A DNA stretch of 64,000 nt, taken from Wolbachia endosymbiont (group A) of Rhinocyllus conicus. GTDB lineage: Bacteria > Pseudomonadota > Alphaproteobacteria > Rickettsiales > Anaplasmataceae. Shown one piece after another: positions 1-8,189 of the stretch. The stretch covers positions 496,001-560,000 of the forward strand of contig NZ_OX366349.1 in assembly GCF_947250775.1 (NCBI RefSeq), in the 5' to 3' direction. Positions within the stretch are counted from its first letter, which is position 1. Every line of letters starts with the position of its first letter. Position numbers and translations under genes: made by a program. Below the pieces are notes generated by a model. The model saw only the letters and a program-made list of their open reading frames with translations, was not told the DNA's origin and made no database searches.

Positions 1-455
1 CGATCAAGATTGATTGCATTTAACATTTTATCGAGCAACATTCCACTTGCACCACAAAATGGTATGCCTTGAAGGTCTTCATTTGCTCCTGGAGCTTCAC
101 CAACGAGCATAATTTTTGCGTTTGGATTACCATCGGAAAAAACAGTATTAGTTGCAGTTTTTTTTATCTCACAACCTTCAAATGATTCAACTGCACTTCT
201 TAGTTCATCCACACTACTACATTTACTTGCAAGTTTCCTTGCTTCAATTATCCAATCACTTGGAAACATGTCTTTTCCATCTTTAGTGTCACCCCAGCGC
301 GTATCTGCATCTTTCTTCTGGGTCCCGGTTTGGATAACAGAGGGTTGCACACCCTCTTTGCTCTCCAACTTTTTTTCCCCTTCACCCTCTGTTAGTGTGC
401 AATCAACGCCCACTTCATGGTAAAATTTTAATAATTCTAGGTCTTCATTGCTCAT
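1..455 (-). CDS. Uracil-DNA glycosylase, family 4-like (partial; 3' end outside window)
   Basis: The minus-strand reading frame starts at the ATG at 453-455 and runs off the left edge, giving about 151 residues. The motif GEAPGANEDLQGIPF followed by GASGMLLDKML is the uracil-recognition and active-site region of family 4-type uracil-DNA glycosylases, which remove uracil from DNA in base excision repair. The segment before it (GCEIKKTATNTVF, then GNPNAKIML) has the alphaproteobacterial form, with one cysteine where iron-sulfur members have CxxC. The start overlaps the end of def by 11 bp, so the two genes are probably cotranscribed. Residues about 39-57 (SVIQTGTQKKDADTRWGDT) look like a worn translated palindromic element. 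The catalytic C-terminal part cannot be seen. Confidence 0.85.
   Translation of the reverse strand, partial: MSNEDLELLKFYHEVGVDCTLTEGEGEKKLESKEGVQPSVIQTGTQKKDADTRWGDTKDGKDMFPSDWIIEARKLASKCSSVDELRSAVESFEGCEIKKTATNTVFSDGNPNAKIMLVGEAPGANEDLQGIPFCGASGMLLDKMLNAINLD
285..341. repeat. Decayed WPE inside the uracil-DNA glycosylase gene
   Basis: On the minus strand the segment reads as a degraded version of the WPE found elsewhere here: GTTATCCAAACCGGGACCCAG, a spacer, then ACGCGCTGGGGTGACACT. The translation SVIQTGTQ...DTRWGDT parallels SVIQVADTGIQ...ASRAGMT in other genes of this window. It lies in the poorly conserved N-terminal region. Confidence 0.5.
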
Positions 456-984
456 AATGCTTTTTAACCTTTTGTGCTTTTTTCATGGCCATATCATACT
501 TTAATTTAGATAAATGTCTAATATATAATATGCCATTTAAGTGATCTAGCTCATGCTGAATACACCTTGCGAGCCAGCCGCAAGCTTTTAGCGTCTGTTC
601 CTCATTATTTAAATCCTTATATTTCACAGTCAAATATTTTGGACGCTTAATTTCATAGCTTTGCTCTGGAATTGAAAGGCACCCTTCTTTGAGAATTACT
701 TGTTCATCGGATAATTCCGTAATTTCAGGGTTAATCATGTAAAATTTGCCAGTCGATTCATACCCTACTGGCTCGTCTTCAGCTCGAGAGAGCTGAATGT
801 CCATAACAAAAACTCTCCTCAGCACTCCAACTTGCACTGCAGCAAGGCCAAGACCTTCTGCATCGTACACAGCTTCGAACATGTCGTTTACTAATTCTTT
901 AATTTTATCGTTTATATCTGTTACTTCACTGGCACGTGTGATTAGTCTTTCATCAGGGGCAATTACAATTGGTAATATGGACAT
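445..984 (-). CDS. def: Peptide deformylase
   Basis: The enzyme removes the formyl group from the N-terminal methionine of new proteins at the ribosome exit. The 179 residues carry all three family motifs: GLGLAAVQ (44-51), EGCLSIP (100-106) with the metal-binding Cys102, and HELDH (144-148) with the two metal-ligand histidines and the catalytic glutamate. Motif 1 has Val50 where most deformylases have proline (AAPQ). The gene overlaps the downstream glycosylase gene by 11 bp. Methionine aminopeptidase, the next enzyme in N-terminal processing, is encoded nearby on the other strand. Confidence 0.95.
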   Translation of the reverse strand: MSILPIVIAPDERLITRASEVTDINDKIKELVNDMFEAVYDAEGLGLAAVQVGVLRRVFVMDIQLSRAEDEPVGYESTGKFYMINPEITELSDEQVILKEGCLSIPEQSYEIKRPKYLTVKYKDLNNEEQTLKACGWLARCIQHELDHLNGILYIRHLSKLKYDMAMKKAQKVKKHYEQ

Positions 985-1122
985 AAAAATTATAATTCTA
1001 TGTTTTGCTTTTCCTTTTGTCCAGAATTTAGTGTATATTAAAATGTTGCTATATCTATAATAGAAATATAAATTATTAAAGAAAGCTACAATTTAAATGA
1101 AATTGCGTAATAAGGTTAACTA

Positions 1123-2361
1123 ATGTACTCTGCAGTAATAGCAAAACCAAAGAGAAACGTTTTTGCTGTTTTAGACATAGGTACAACAAAGATTATTTGT
1201 CTAATCGTTAAAATAAATGGCAACTTCAGCTATAAAGTAACAGGAACGGGCTATAAGATTGCAGAAGGTGTAAACGGTGGGTCGATAACTAATGTAAAAC
1301 ACGCAAATTACTCCATCTCATCAACTATAGGTTTAGCTGAGCAAGTGTCAGAGGAAACTATAGACCAGATATATGTGAACATTGCTGGATGTGGCATCTC
1401 ATCTTTTAATGTACATAATGAAATCATTGCAGCTAATCATGAAATTTCTGACCGGGATATAAAACGTGTAGTTTTTCAGACGTTTGAGAAATATATTGAA
1501 GAAAATGTTATCATTCACAATATACCACTGAAATATCACTTAGATGACATGACTGACATAAAAGAAGTTGGTGGATTGTACGGAAAAAGACTATCTGCTG
1601 ATGTTAATGTTGTCACTGCTTCGCGTCCAGCGCTTACCAATATTGAAAACTGTATTACCAATAATGGTGGATTAAATATGGCAGGTTGTATTGCTTCTGC
1701 ATATTCTGCAGGTCTTGCCTGTCTGAGTGAAGATGAAAAAGAGCTCGGGACTGCTATTGTTGATATAGGCGGTGGGTGCACTGCAATTGGAATTTTCAAA
1801 AGAGGGAAACTTGTGTATGCAAGCAGCGTTCCAATTGGTGGCGTTCATATCACTCGAGATATTGCTTACGGGCTATGCACAAGCATAGAACGTGCAGAGT
1901 ATATAAAAATACTGTATGGTAGCACTATCGTAACTTCAATAGATGAGAACGAATATATTACAGTCCAAAATAGTGAAAATGATGAACCTACTCAAGTATT
2001 TAAATCTGAGCTTATTAACATCATAAGACCAAGAGTTGAAGAAATACTTGAAATGGTAAGAGAGCAATTTCAAGAGCAGAAAGATCCAATTAATAAAGTA
2101 GTGATCACAGGTGGAACTAGTCAACTCACAAGCATGAAGGAAATTGCAGGCTATATATTCAATAAGCAAGTTCGAATTGGGTGCCCTGAGTCTTGTAGCG
2201 GTCTTGATGGCGAATATGATAAAAATCCTGTATTTTCTGCTGCTATAGGTTCTATAAAGCTAATAGTTGACACTTTTTATAAGAATAACTCTGGAATGCT
2301 CGGTCAAGATGGTAAAATAAGTAAGTTGTACCATTGGGTTAAATCAAAAGTTACAGTCTAG
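1123..2361 (+). CDS. ftsA: Cell division protein FtsA
   Basis: FtsA is an actin-like ATPase that anchors FtsZ to the membrane and recruits later divisome proteins. The 412-residue protein begins with the phosphate-1 signature LDIGTTKI (about 18-25) and has the phosphate-2 segment IVDIGGGCTAIGIF (about 213-226) and a C-terminal adenosine motif VVITGGTSQL. The last residues (ISKLYHWVKSKVTV) form a basic, aromatic segment that fits the membrane-targeting amphipathic helix of the family. FtsL and RsmH, also division or envelope genes, follow within 5 kb. No ftsZ is present in the window. Confidence 0.93.
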   Translation: MYSAVIAKPKRNVFAVLDIGTTKIICLIVKINGNFSYKVTGTGYKIAEGVNGGSITNVKHANYSISSTIGLAEQVSEETIDQIYVNIAGCGISSFNVHNEIIAANHEISDRDIKRVVFQTFEKYIEENVIIHNIPLKYHLDDMTDIKEVGGLYGKRLSADVNVVTASRPALTNIENCITNNGGLNMAGCIASAYSAGLACLSEDEKELGTAIVDIGGGCTAIGIFKRGKLVYASSVPIGGVHITRDIAYGLCTSIERAEYIKILYGSTIVTSIDENEYITVQNSENDEPTQVFKSELINIIRPRVEEILEMVREQFQEQKDPINKVVITGGTSQLTSMKEIAGYIFNKQVRIGCPESCSGLDGEYDKNPVFSAAIGSIKLIVDTFYKNNSGMLGQDGKISKLYHWVKSKVTV

Positions 2362-2375
2362 ATTTCTGTTTTACC

Positions 2376-2415
2376 ACTTGTCATACAAATGACTTGACAC
2401 TAGGATCCATAGGGC
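2376..2415. repeat. Decayed WPE fragment between ftsA and map
   Basis: The stretch CTTGTCATACAAATGACTTG followed by ACACTAGGATCCATAGG resembles a worn GTCAT..TGACACTGGGATCC palindromic element. Only about 40 bp are recognisable. Confidence 0.35.
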
Positions 2416-2484
2416 TTATTTTCATAATACGTAAAGTTATTACATTTATGTACTTGCAAGTAAGCGTACCAATTACAATAAGAC

Positions 2485-3276
2485 ATGGAAAATATGAACA
2501 TAACTATACACTCACAAGAAGATTTTGAATTTATGCGCAAGGCTGGCAGGCTTGCTGCTGAAACTCTTGATTTCATTGCACCGTACGTAAAGGTAGGGGT
2601 GACAACTAATGAGTTAAATGATCTATGTCATGATTTTATAATTAATGCAGGTGCAATTCCAGCACCACTAAACTATAGGGGGTATCCAAAATCGATTTGC
2701 ACTTCAAAAAATGCAGTTGTGTGCCATGGTGTTCCCGATGATAAAACGCTTAAAGATGGAGATATTTTAAATATTGATGTCACGGTGATTTTAAATGGTT
2801 GGCATGGTGATACAAGTCGCATGTTTTGGGTTGGCAAGCCATCAATAAAAGCAAAACGTTTGTGTGACGCTACTTATCATGCATTGATGGAAGCAATTAA
2901 ACAAGTTAAACCCGGCAATAAGTTAAATGAAATAGGGCTTGCTATAGAGCAATATATTAGAGATTTTGGATATTCTATCGTACGCAGCTACTGCGGACAT
3001 GGTATAGGAAAAGTCTTTCATGCTCCACCAAATGTAGTGCATTTCTATGATCAAGATGAAAATCTCATCTTGAAGGAAGGTATGTTTTTTACAATAGAGC
3101 CAATGATTAATGCTGGAAAACATGAGACTCTGCTCAGTAAACTCGATGACTGGACAGTTACAACACGCGATCTTTCACTTTCTGCTCAATTTGAACATAC
3201 GCTCGGAGTAACTAAAGATGGTGCTGAAATATTCACATTATCACCTAAAAATTGGCACTTCCCACCATATAATTAG
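2485..3276 (+). CDS. map: Methionine aminopeptidase, type I
   Basis: The enzyme removes the initiator methionine from nascent proteins after deformylation. The 263-residue protein has the pita-bread fold signature, and all five metal ligands can be placed: Asp98 (NIDVTV), Asp109 (HGDTS), His172 (YCGHGIG), Glu205 (FTIEPM) and Glu237 (QFEHTLGV). The substrate-side histidines His81 (CHGVPDD) and His179 are also present. There is no N-terminal zinc-finger extension, so it is the short bacterial type Ia form. It stands alone between ftsA and a convergent transporter gene. Confidence 0.96.
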   Translation: MENMNITIHSQEDFEFMRKAGRLAAETLDFIAPYVKVGVTTNELNDLCHDFIINAGAIPAPLNYRGYPKSICTSKNAVVCHGVPDDKTLKDGDILNIDVTVILNGWHGDTSRMFWVGKPSIKAKRLCDATYHALMEAIKQVKPGNKLNEIGLAIEQYIRDFGYSIVRSYCGHGIGKVFHAPPNVVHFYDQDENLILKEGMFFTIEPMINAGKHETLLSKLDDWTVTTRDLSLSAQFEHTLGVTKDGAEIFTLSPKNWHFPPYN

Positions 3277-3326
3277 ATTTTTTTAAACTCTGCTATACTG
3301 CAACTATACTTGGATCTTGAAGAAAG

Positions 3327-4538
3327 CTAATCCTTAATTTGCGATATAGCAACTAGCCCAATTAATGCACAGAAAATCATGTAAAAACTAGCTGAAGTCT
3401 CTTGTCCTGTAACTTTGATAATTGTTGTGCATATAAATGGTGCAAGGCCACCAAAAAATCCAGCAGCTATATTTCTTGACAAGCCAAATCCGCTGTACCG
3501 AACCTTTGTTGGAAATAATTCACACATAAATGCACTGACAGGACCAAGCGATGCAGCTATTGGAATTATAAAAAGAATATGTGCCGTAAAAGTGAGTAAG
3601 TAATTGCCACTACATAACATTGAGAAAACTGGATAACTCACTATTACAAAAGCTATAAATGCAAATTTCATAACTTTTTCTCTTCCTACCTTATCAGAAA
3701 GTATTGCAAACAATATTGTCAATCCTCCGAGCGCAATTTGACTCAGTATTTCTACCATATGGTTAAAATGAGTATTTATTGTTGATGTAAGCACATTGAA
3801 AAATACCAGATATATGTAAAGAGATGAGTTTTCAACTATATCAACCCCAACTGATATCAGAAAAGGTTTTTTATAGCTATTCAATAACTCTTTTAATGGC
3901 AGTTTAGATGGATTTTTCTGTCTTTTATACTCTGGGCTTTCATCAAGTATATATCTCATATATATGCTGATTAATCCCATTGCTAAACTGAAAATGAAAG
4001 GTAATCTCCACCCCCAAGATTCAAAATCAGATACTTTTTTGCATATGAGTACTGCTATCAGGCTTAATACTGAACCAAAAATTGCGCTTAATACTTCAAT
4101 GCTGCCAAAAAATCCTTTTTTGTTTTTAGGAGCGTGTTCTATTAAAAATGGTGCATTTCCTGCTTCTCCTCCAAGGGATATACCCTGCAATAATCTTAAA
4201 CAAACTACCAGCATTGACGCTAGTATTCCAATGCTTTGATAACCTGGAACAAAAGCAATTAATACAGTTGATAAAGTCATTAATATAATCGAGAGCAATA
4301 AGGCAACTCTTCTGCCATGCTTATCACCAATGTGACCAAATATAGCAGCGCCGACTGGTCTCATTAAGAAACCCACTGCAAACACTCCAAAAGCCTTCAA
4401 TACGCTGGTTAGTTGATCATCCGATGGAAAAAACACACCACCTATTATGTTTATTAAGTGGCCAAAAAGCATGTGGTCATACCACAATAAAGTGTTACAA
4501 ATCAAACTTGAAAATATTACTTTTGTTATTTGCTGCAT
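3327..4538 (-). CDS. MFS transporter, ProP-like metabolite/H+ symporter (copy 1)
   Basis: The 403-residue protein is almost wholly hydrophobic, with about 12 membrane segments. It has the MFS loop 2-3 signature GHIGDKHGRR (about 70-79) and the loop 8-9 equivalent LSDKVGREKV. The N-terminus (LICNTLLWYDHMLFGHLINIIGG) is typical of the ProP/metabolite:H+ symporter subfamily, so the likely location is the inner membrane. The substrate cannot be read from the sequence; proline, betaine or a dicarboxylate are possible. A paralogue with the same architecture lies at 45527-46789. Rickettsiales often carry expanded ProP-like sets for taking up host metabolites. Confidence 0.82.
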   Translation of the reverse strand: MQQITKVIFSSLICNTLLWYDHMLFGHLINIIGGVFFPSDDQLTSVLKAFGVFAVGFLMRPVGAAIFGHIGDKHGRRVALLLSIILMTLSTVLIAFVPGYQSIGILASMLVVCLRLLQGISLGGEAGNAPFLIEHAPKNKKGFFGSIEVLSAIFGSVLSLIAVLICKKVSDFESWGWRLPFIFSLAMGLISIYMRYILDESPEYKRQKNPSKLPLKELLNSYKKPFLISVGVDIVENSSLYIYLVFFNVLTSTINTHFNHMVEILSQIALGGLTILFAILSDKVGREKVMKFAFIAFVIVSYPVFSMLCSGNYLLTFTAHILFIIPIAASLGPVSAFMCELFPTKVRYSGFGLSRNIAAGFFGGLAPFICTTIIKVTGQETSASFYMIFCALIGLVAISQIKD

Positions 4539-4758
4539 AATTTTCTATAGTTTGTTTAGTATTTAGTAATATACATTACTTTTTTTTATATAATAGAAAA
4601 ATTTGAACATTATACTAATAATAGTATCTTATTAAATCTTAATATTTTTATATCATTGACTATATTCAAATATTTTTATATTATTGCCTATATATTTCCA
4701 TATGTTTTAGTGGGAAGCTATTTTTATTTGTATGCACAGAGTCTTTTGATGGAGCACT

Positions 4759-5712
4759 ATGACACACACTCCAGTTTTGTTAAAAGAGATGCTATCACTA
4801 CTATCACCGCAGGATGGTGGTATATACGTGGACGCCACATTTGGAGCTGGAGGGTATAGCAAAGCAATATTGGAGTCAGCTGATTGCAAGGTATATGCAA
4901 TTGATAGAGATGAAACGGTAACTAAGTTTTATGATGATTTAAGCGTTAGATATCCCGATAGAATAAAACTATTCATTGAGAAGTTTAGTAATATTAAAAG
5001 TATACTAAGCAGCGTTGAGCCATCTCCTGTCATCCCAGTACTTGATACTGGAAAAAATAACTGGTCACGCGCTGGAATGAAATCAAACGGAGTGGATGGG
5101 GTGGTTTTTGACATCGGAGTTTCATCTATGCAGCTTGATAACGGAGATAGAGGGTTCTCATTTTTACATGATGGTCCACTCGATATGAGCATGGATAACT
5201 CTTCTTATATAAACGCTTCAACGTTTGTTAACGCTTTACGTGAAGAAGAAATTGCAAATACTATATATAACTACGGAGGAGAGCATCATTCTCGCAAAAT
5301 CGCAAGAGCAATAGTAAGTGCACGGAAGAAGAAAACTATCAAAATTACATTTGAGCTTGCGAACATTGTACGTTCTGTGGTGTTCCGTGGAAAAAGCAAA
5401 ATTGATCCTGCAACCAGAACATTTCAGGCAATCAGAATATGGGTAAACGATGAGCTGGGAGAACTTGAGAGGGGCATTAAAGCTGCATCTGAAATTTTAA
5501 ATGAGAATGGCAAATTAATTGTTGTCACCTTTCATTCTTTGGAAGATCGTATAGTCAAAACTTTTTTTAAAGATCTATGTGAGCCAAGATCTACTGATTG
5601 TAAGACATTCTCTCTTCTAAATAAAAAAGTGATCAAAGCAAGTATAGAAGAAGTAAGTGCAAATCCGCGTTCACGCTCAGCAAAACTAAGAGCTATACAG
5701 AAGTTGTCATGA
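4759..5712 (+). CDS. rsmH: 16S rRNA (cytosine1402-N4)-methyltransferase
   Basis: RsmH (MraW) methylates N4 of C1402 in the ribosomal decoding centre using S-adenosylmethionine. The 317-residue protein starts with HTPVLLKEML and has the SAM-binding loop DATFGAGGYS (about 23-32), the DIGVSSMQLD motif, the DPATRTFQAIRIWVN signature and a C-terminal VTFHSLEDRIVK motif. About 20 residues (around 90-109, PVIPVLDTG...SRAGMK) are a translated palindromic element placed just before the DGVVFDIGVSS strand. The stop overlaps the start of ftsL by 4 bp, which keeps the usual rsmH-ftsL pairing of the dcw cluster. Confidence 0.95.
   Translation: MTHTPVLLKEMLSLLSPQDGGIYVDATFGAGGYSKAILESADCKVYAIDRDETVTKFYDDLSVRYPDRIKLFIEKFSNIKSILSSVEPSPVIPVLDTGKNNWSRAGMKSNGVDGVVFDIGVSSMQLDNGDRGFSFLHDGPLDMSMDNSSYINASTFVNALREEEIANTIYNYGGEHHSRKIARAIVSARKKKTIKITFELANIVRSVVFRGKSKIDPATRTFQAIRIWVNDELGELERGIKAASEILNENGKLIVVTFHSLEDRIVKTFFKDLCEPRSTDCKTFSLLNKKVIKASIEEVSANPRSRSAKLRAIQKLS
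5026..5085 (+). repeat. Translated WPE inside rsmH
   Basis: The DNA reads GTCATCCCAGTACTTGATAC and shortly after TCACGCGCTGGAATGA, the core of the WPEs seen between genes here. The reading frame stays open and encodes PVIPVLDTGKNNWSRAGMK, which breaks the normally contiguous path between the second SAM-fold segment and GVVFDIGVSS. Confidence 0.8.
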
Positions 5713-6014
5713 GAACTTTCTGCATCATCTCAATAGTTATGTTTTTTCTTAGCATTGTAGGACTATTTAAGATAAAACTACATGTTCAGTCATTAAATAG
5801 AGAGCTAATAAAAATAAAAAGTGAAATTAGTTTAGTACAAAGTGATATAAAAGTTTTACAAGCAGAGTGGAGCTATTTGAATAATCCAAAAAGACTTGCA
5901 AGCCTTGTAAAGAAATACCTAAAAAATAACTCTTTAATACTGGCTAGCCAGGTTAAAAATCTTGACTCTTTAAATGGCCGCAGTGTGTTAGCACAACTTA
6001 AAACCCAGAGTTAA
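5709..6014 (+). CDS. ftsL: Cell division protein FtsL-like
   Basis: The 101-residue protein has one N-terminal membrane helix (about 4-22, CIISIVMFFLSIVGLFKI) followed by a heptad-like coiled coil (about 27-60). This is the bitopic architecture of FtsL, which forms the FtsQ-FtsL-FtsB complex of the divisome. The segment AEWSYLNNPKRLASLVKKYL matches the C-terminal conserved patch of alphaproteobacterial FtsL. The ATG overlaps the rsmH stop (ATGA), so the two are translationally coupled. FtsL is poorly conserved, and much of the call rests on position and architecture. Confidence 0.8.
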   Translation: MRTFCIISIVMFFLSIVGLFKIKLHVQSLNRELIKIKSEISLVQSDIKVLQAEWSYLNNPKRLASLVKKYLKNNSLILASQVKNLDSLNGRSVLAQLKTQS

Positions 6015-6065
6015 ATTGGTTATACTAAGCTTTATCTTTTACAGATAAGCACACCACAATAAACC

Positions 6066-6365
6066 TTACTTTAGTATGAAATTGCTTGCGTAAGATTTTG
6101 GCAGCCTCTTAACATTTTTTGGCATTTCAATTACGTATTTAACGTTGCGTTTTTTTGCGTAGAATACTGCTTTTTCAAGAGAATCAAACTTTAATACAAT
6201 CTGTTTTTTTGGATCTTTTGAGCCAACCCACCCCATTAAAGGTTCAATGTAGTAAGAACCAGATTCAATTTTTAGGTGCCAGAGATTTGTATTACCTAAA
6301 CCAGATTGTGTTGCAGTTTTTGTTGGTTTATAAATCCTAAAAACTACTTTATCATCAATGCCCAT
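6066..6365 (-). CDS. NDUFS4-like complex I accessory subunit (ETC complex I conserved region)
   Basis: The 99-residue protein contains the pattern RIYKPTKTATQSG, then WHLKIE, then EPLMGWVGSKDP, LKFDSLEKAVFYAKKRNVKYVI. This is the fold of the mitochondrial 18-kDa (AQDQ/NDUFS4) subunit and its alphaproteobacterial homologues. In those systems it sits on the peripheral arm of NADH:quinone oxidoreductase and stabilises the NADH-oxidising module. The gene stands alone, away from any nuo genes in the window, as is usual for this accessory subunit. It has no signal peptide, consistent with a cytoplasmic-face subunit. Confidence 0.88.
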   Translation of the reverse strand: MGIDDKVVFRIYKPTKTATQSGLGNTNLWHLKIESGSYYIEPLMGWVGSKDPKKQIVLKFDSLEKAVFYAKKRNVKYVIEMPKNVKRLPKSYASNFILK

Positions 6366-6510
6366 AGTTCTTGTTAAATAAGCTTAAATATACATCTAAA
6401 TAAATCCTTTCACAAACAATTAGTATGAAAGAATGAAGTTTGAAATAAATATTTTTATGTTATATTATTATTAAATTATATTAAAAGGATTAGCTGAATA
6501 GGAGTAATCG

Positions 6511-7119
6511 ATGACGCAACAAGAAATAGTAACAATTAATGCAGAGTTACGTGATATAACAAAAACAAAAGCGATGCATTCTCTAAGGAAGAAAGGAAAC
6601 ATCCCTGGAATCATATATGGAAAGGGTCATGATAATGTAAATTTAACATTGTCTGCAAAGGAATTCACGAAGCAATATAAATCAGGCTCTCTTTCTGCAC
6701 ATTTGATAGAGCTGAATATTTCGGGCAAAAAGGAATATGCTCTTGTTCGCGATATCCAATTGCATGTAGTAAAGGATACTGTGCAACATGTTGATTTTCA
6801 ATTTGTTGATAAAGGCAGCGAAATTAAAATAGACATACCTCTATCATTTGTGAATGAAAGTAAAGCTCCAGGGATCAAGTTAGGTGGAGTGCTTAATGTT
6901 TTGTGTCGTTCTATTGCTGTTAAATGCTCTCCTGATAAAATACCTCAGGTTATTGAAGTTGATTTATCCGGTAAAATGATTGGCCAGTCTATACATATTA
7001 ATGATGTAAAATTACCAGAAGGTGTTAAGTTTGTAGCTCATGAAGAAGAAAATTTTACTATTGTTACAATTTCTGCTGCCGATAGTGACGTTGAAGAACC
7101 TCAAGCAGAAACAGAGTAA
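6511..7119 (+). CDS. rplY: 50S ribosomal protein L25 / general stress protein Ctc
   Basis: The protein binds 5S rRNA in the large subunit. At 202 residues it is the long, two-domain (CTC/TL5) form: an N-terminal L25 domain (about 5-95, with GNIPGIIYG and the conserved HVDFQFVD) and a C-terminal beta domain (about 100-190, with KAPGIKLGGVLN and PDKIPQVIEVDLSGKMIGQSIHINDV). The last residues are acidic, as in many CTC proteins. It precedes pth with a 2-bp gap, the classic rplY-pth pair. Confidence 0.95.
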   Translation: MTQQEIVTINAELRDITKTKAMHSLRKKGNIPGIIYGKGHDNVNLTLSAKEFTKQYKSGSLSAHLIELNISGKKEYALVRDIQLHVVKDTVQHVDFQFVDKGSEIKIDIPLSFVNESKAPGIKLGGVLNVLCRSIAVKCSPDKIPQVIEVDLSGKMIGQSIHINDVKLPEGVKFVAHEEENFTIVTISAADSDVEEPQAETE

Positions 7120-7121
7120 TA

Positions 7122-7670
7122 GTGCATCTGATAGTTGGACTTGGTAACCCTGGTGGTCAATATGAGTTAACTCATCATAATATCGGCTTCATCGTAGTTG
7201 ATAAAATTTACAAATATTGGAATTTCCAGTCGTTTTCTAAAAAAGCCGATTATCTAATAACCTCTGGCATAATTAATGATAATAAAATCATGTTAATAAA
7301 GCCTTATTCATTTATGAATAATTCAGGCATCCCTGTTGCAAAAATACGAAACTTTTACAAATTATCGCTAGATAATATCGTTGTCATACACGATGACGCT
7401 GATTTGGAAATTGGAAGAATAAAAATAAAGAAAGGTGGTAGCTCTGCTGGACATAATGGACTTAAATCCATAGATAGTTTTATTGGTAATGATTATTGGC
7501 GCTTGAGATTTGGAGTGGGTAGACCTGAAGATGAAAAAAGCTTAGCAGATTATGTATTATCAAAATTTTCAAATTTTGATAACGTTACTCCCTTAGTGGA
7601 AAAAATAGCAAAAAATATACACTTAATGCTGCAAGGAGATAATACAGCTTTTATCAATTTGATTGTATAA
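7122..7670 (+). CDS. pth: Peptidyl-tRNA hydrolase
   Basis: The enzyme releases tRNA from peptidyl-tRNA that drops off ribosomes. The 182-residue protein has the N-terminal GLGNPGGQY motif (6-14, with Asn9), the catalytic His19 in THHNIGF, the LIKPYSFMNNSG segment, the HDDADLEIGRIKIKKGGSSAGHNGLKS core and RFGVGRP. The start is a GTG two bases after the rplY stop; no nearby ATG would keep the N-terminal beta strand. It is cotranscribed with rplY. Confidence 0.95.
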   Translation: MHLIVGLGNPGGQYELTHHNIGFIVVDKIYKYWNFQSFSKKADYLITSGIINDNKIMLIKPYSFMNNSGIPVAKIRNFYKLSLDNIVVIHDDADLEIGRIKIKKGGSSAGHNGLKSIDSFIGNDYWRLRFGVGRPEDEKSLADYVLSKFSNFDNVTPLVEKIAKNIHLMLQGDNTAFINLIV

Positions 7671-7755
7671 TATTATGAAACACAAAACTAAATTTCACAC
7701 AATTAAAATAACAGATTTCTTGTACTACCTCCCAAGCCACAACTGTCATTCAGTG

Positions 7756-8068
7756 GAAACAAAAAACTTCCTTGACAAACTCCGCCAGCCCCCTTATTAT
7801 GACAATAAGGGTATTTATGACTCAAAACTTGTTTTTGACCTGCAGGCTTAATGACAAAATTCAGTAAAAAACTTAGGGTATTTTTTGGCGGATTACATAA
7901 AATTATAGCGGCTGCATGTCTTTTAAATTTTTTCTACATTCAGCCAAATCGCGCTTATTTTAAGCGTTAGCACATTATTACAGCGCCAGTTTAAATTATT
8001 ATAGGGTCAAAACTCGCACCACGGGAGTTCTTTGCCTTTTTTTTCGTTTGGTAAATTTCTTAATATTT
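7756..8068 (+). ncRNA. Family A promoter-bearing repeat, copy 1 (putative non-coding RNA gene)
   Basis: The element has no conserved reading frame. It opens with TTGACA (7772-7777), exactly 17 bp, then TATTAT (7795-7800), a near-consensus sigma-70 promoter reading into it, and it ends with TTTGCC and a T8 run (8037-8044) followed by TTTGGTAAATTTCTTAA. Between them are a possible closing stem (TGGCG with CGCCA), a GGCTGCATGT/ACATTCAGCC hairpin and a CGCTTA/TAAGCG hairpin. Other copies lie at 21805-22113 (minus) and 34225-34530 (plus). Transcription and RNA function are inference. The rest of the gap 7671-8190 holds a worn WPE at about 8115-8160. Confidence 0.5.
7772..7800 (+). promoter_or_regulatory. 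Near-consensus sigma-70 promoter of family A repeat copy 1
   Basis: TTGACA at 7772-7777 and TATTAT at 7795-7800 are separated by 17 bp. The same arrangement is kept in all five family A and B repeats. Confidence 0.6.
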
Positions 8069-8189
8069 ATGGCTTGGGTTAGTTACAAATTAAGAGCAAT
8101 ATTCACTAGGGAGGATGTCATCCGAGTAGCTTGACTACTTGGATCCAGGAAAGTTTGCTTGTGAGCAAGCAAACTATAGCTAACCCAAG

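Noticed and set aside
4656..4859. A 67-residue plus-strand frame overlapping the rsmH start
   Set aside because: Most of it is AT-rich intergenic DNA, and it shadows rsmH in another frame.
7663..7851. A 62-residue plus-strand frame overlapping the pth end and repeat A1
   Set aside because: It runs through the -35/-10 boxes of the family A repeat, is not kept in the other copies and has no ribosome site or domain.
8037..8044. T8 run as a classical rho-independent terminator
   Set aside because: There is no strong GC hairpin directly before it; only a weak AACTC/GAGTT pairing lies upstream, so I treat it as the conserved repeat end, not a proven terminator.
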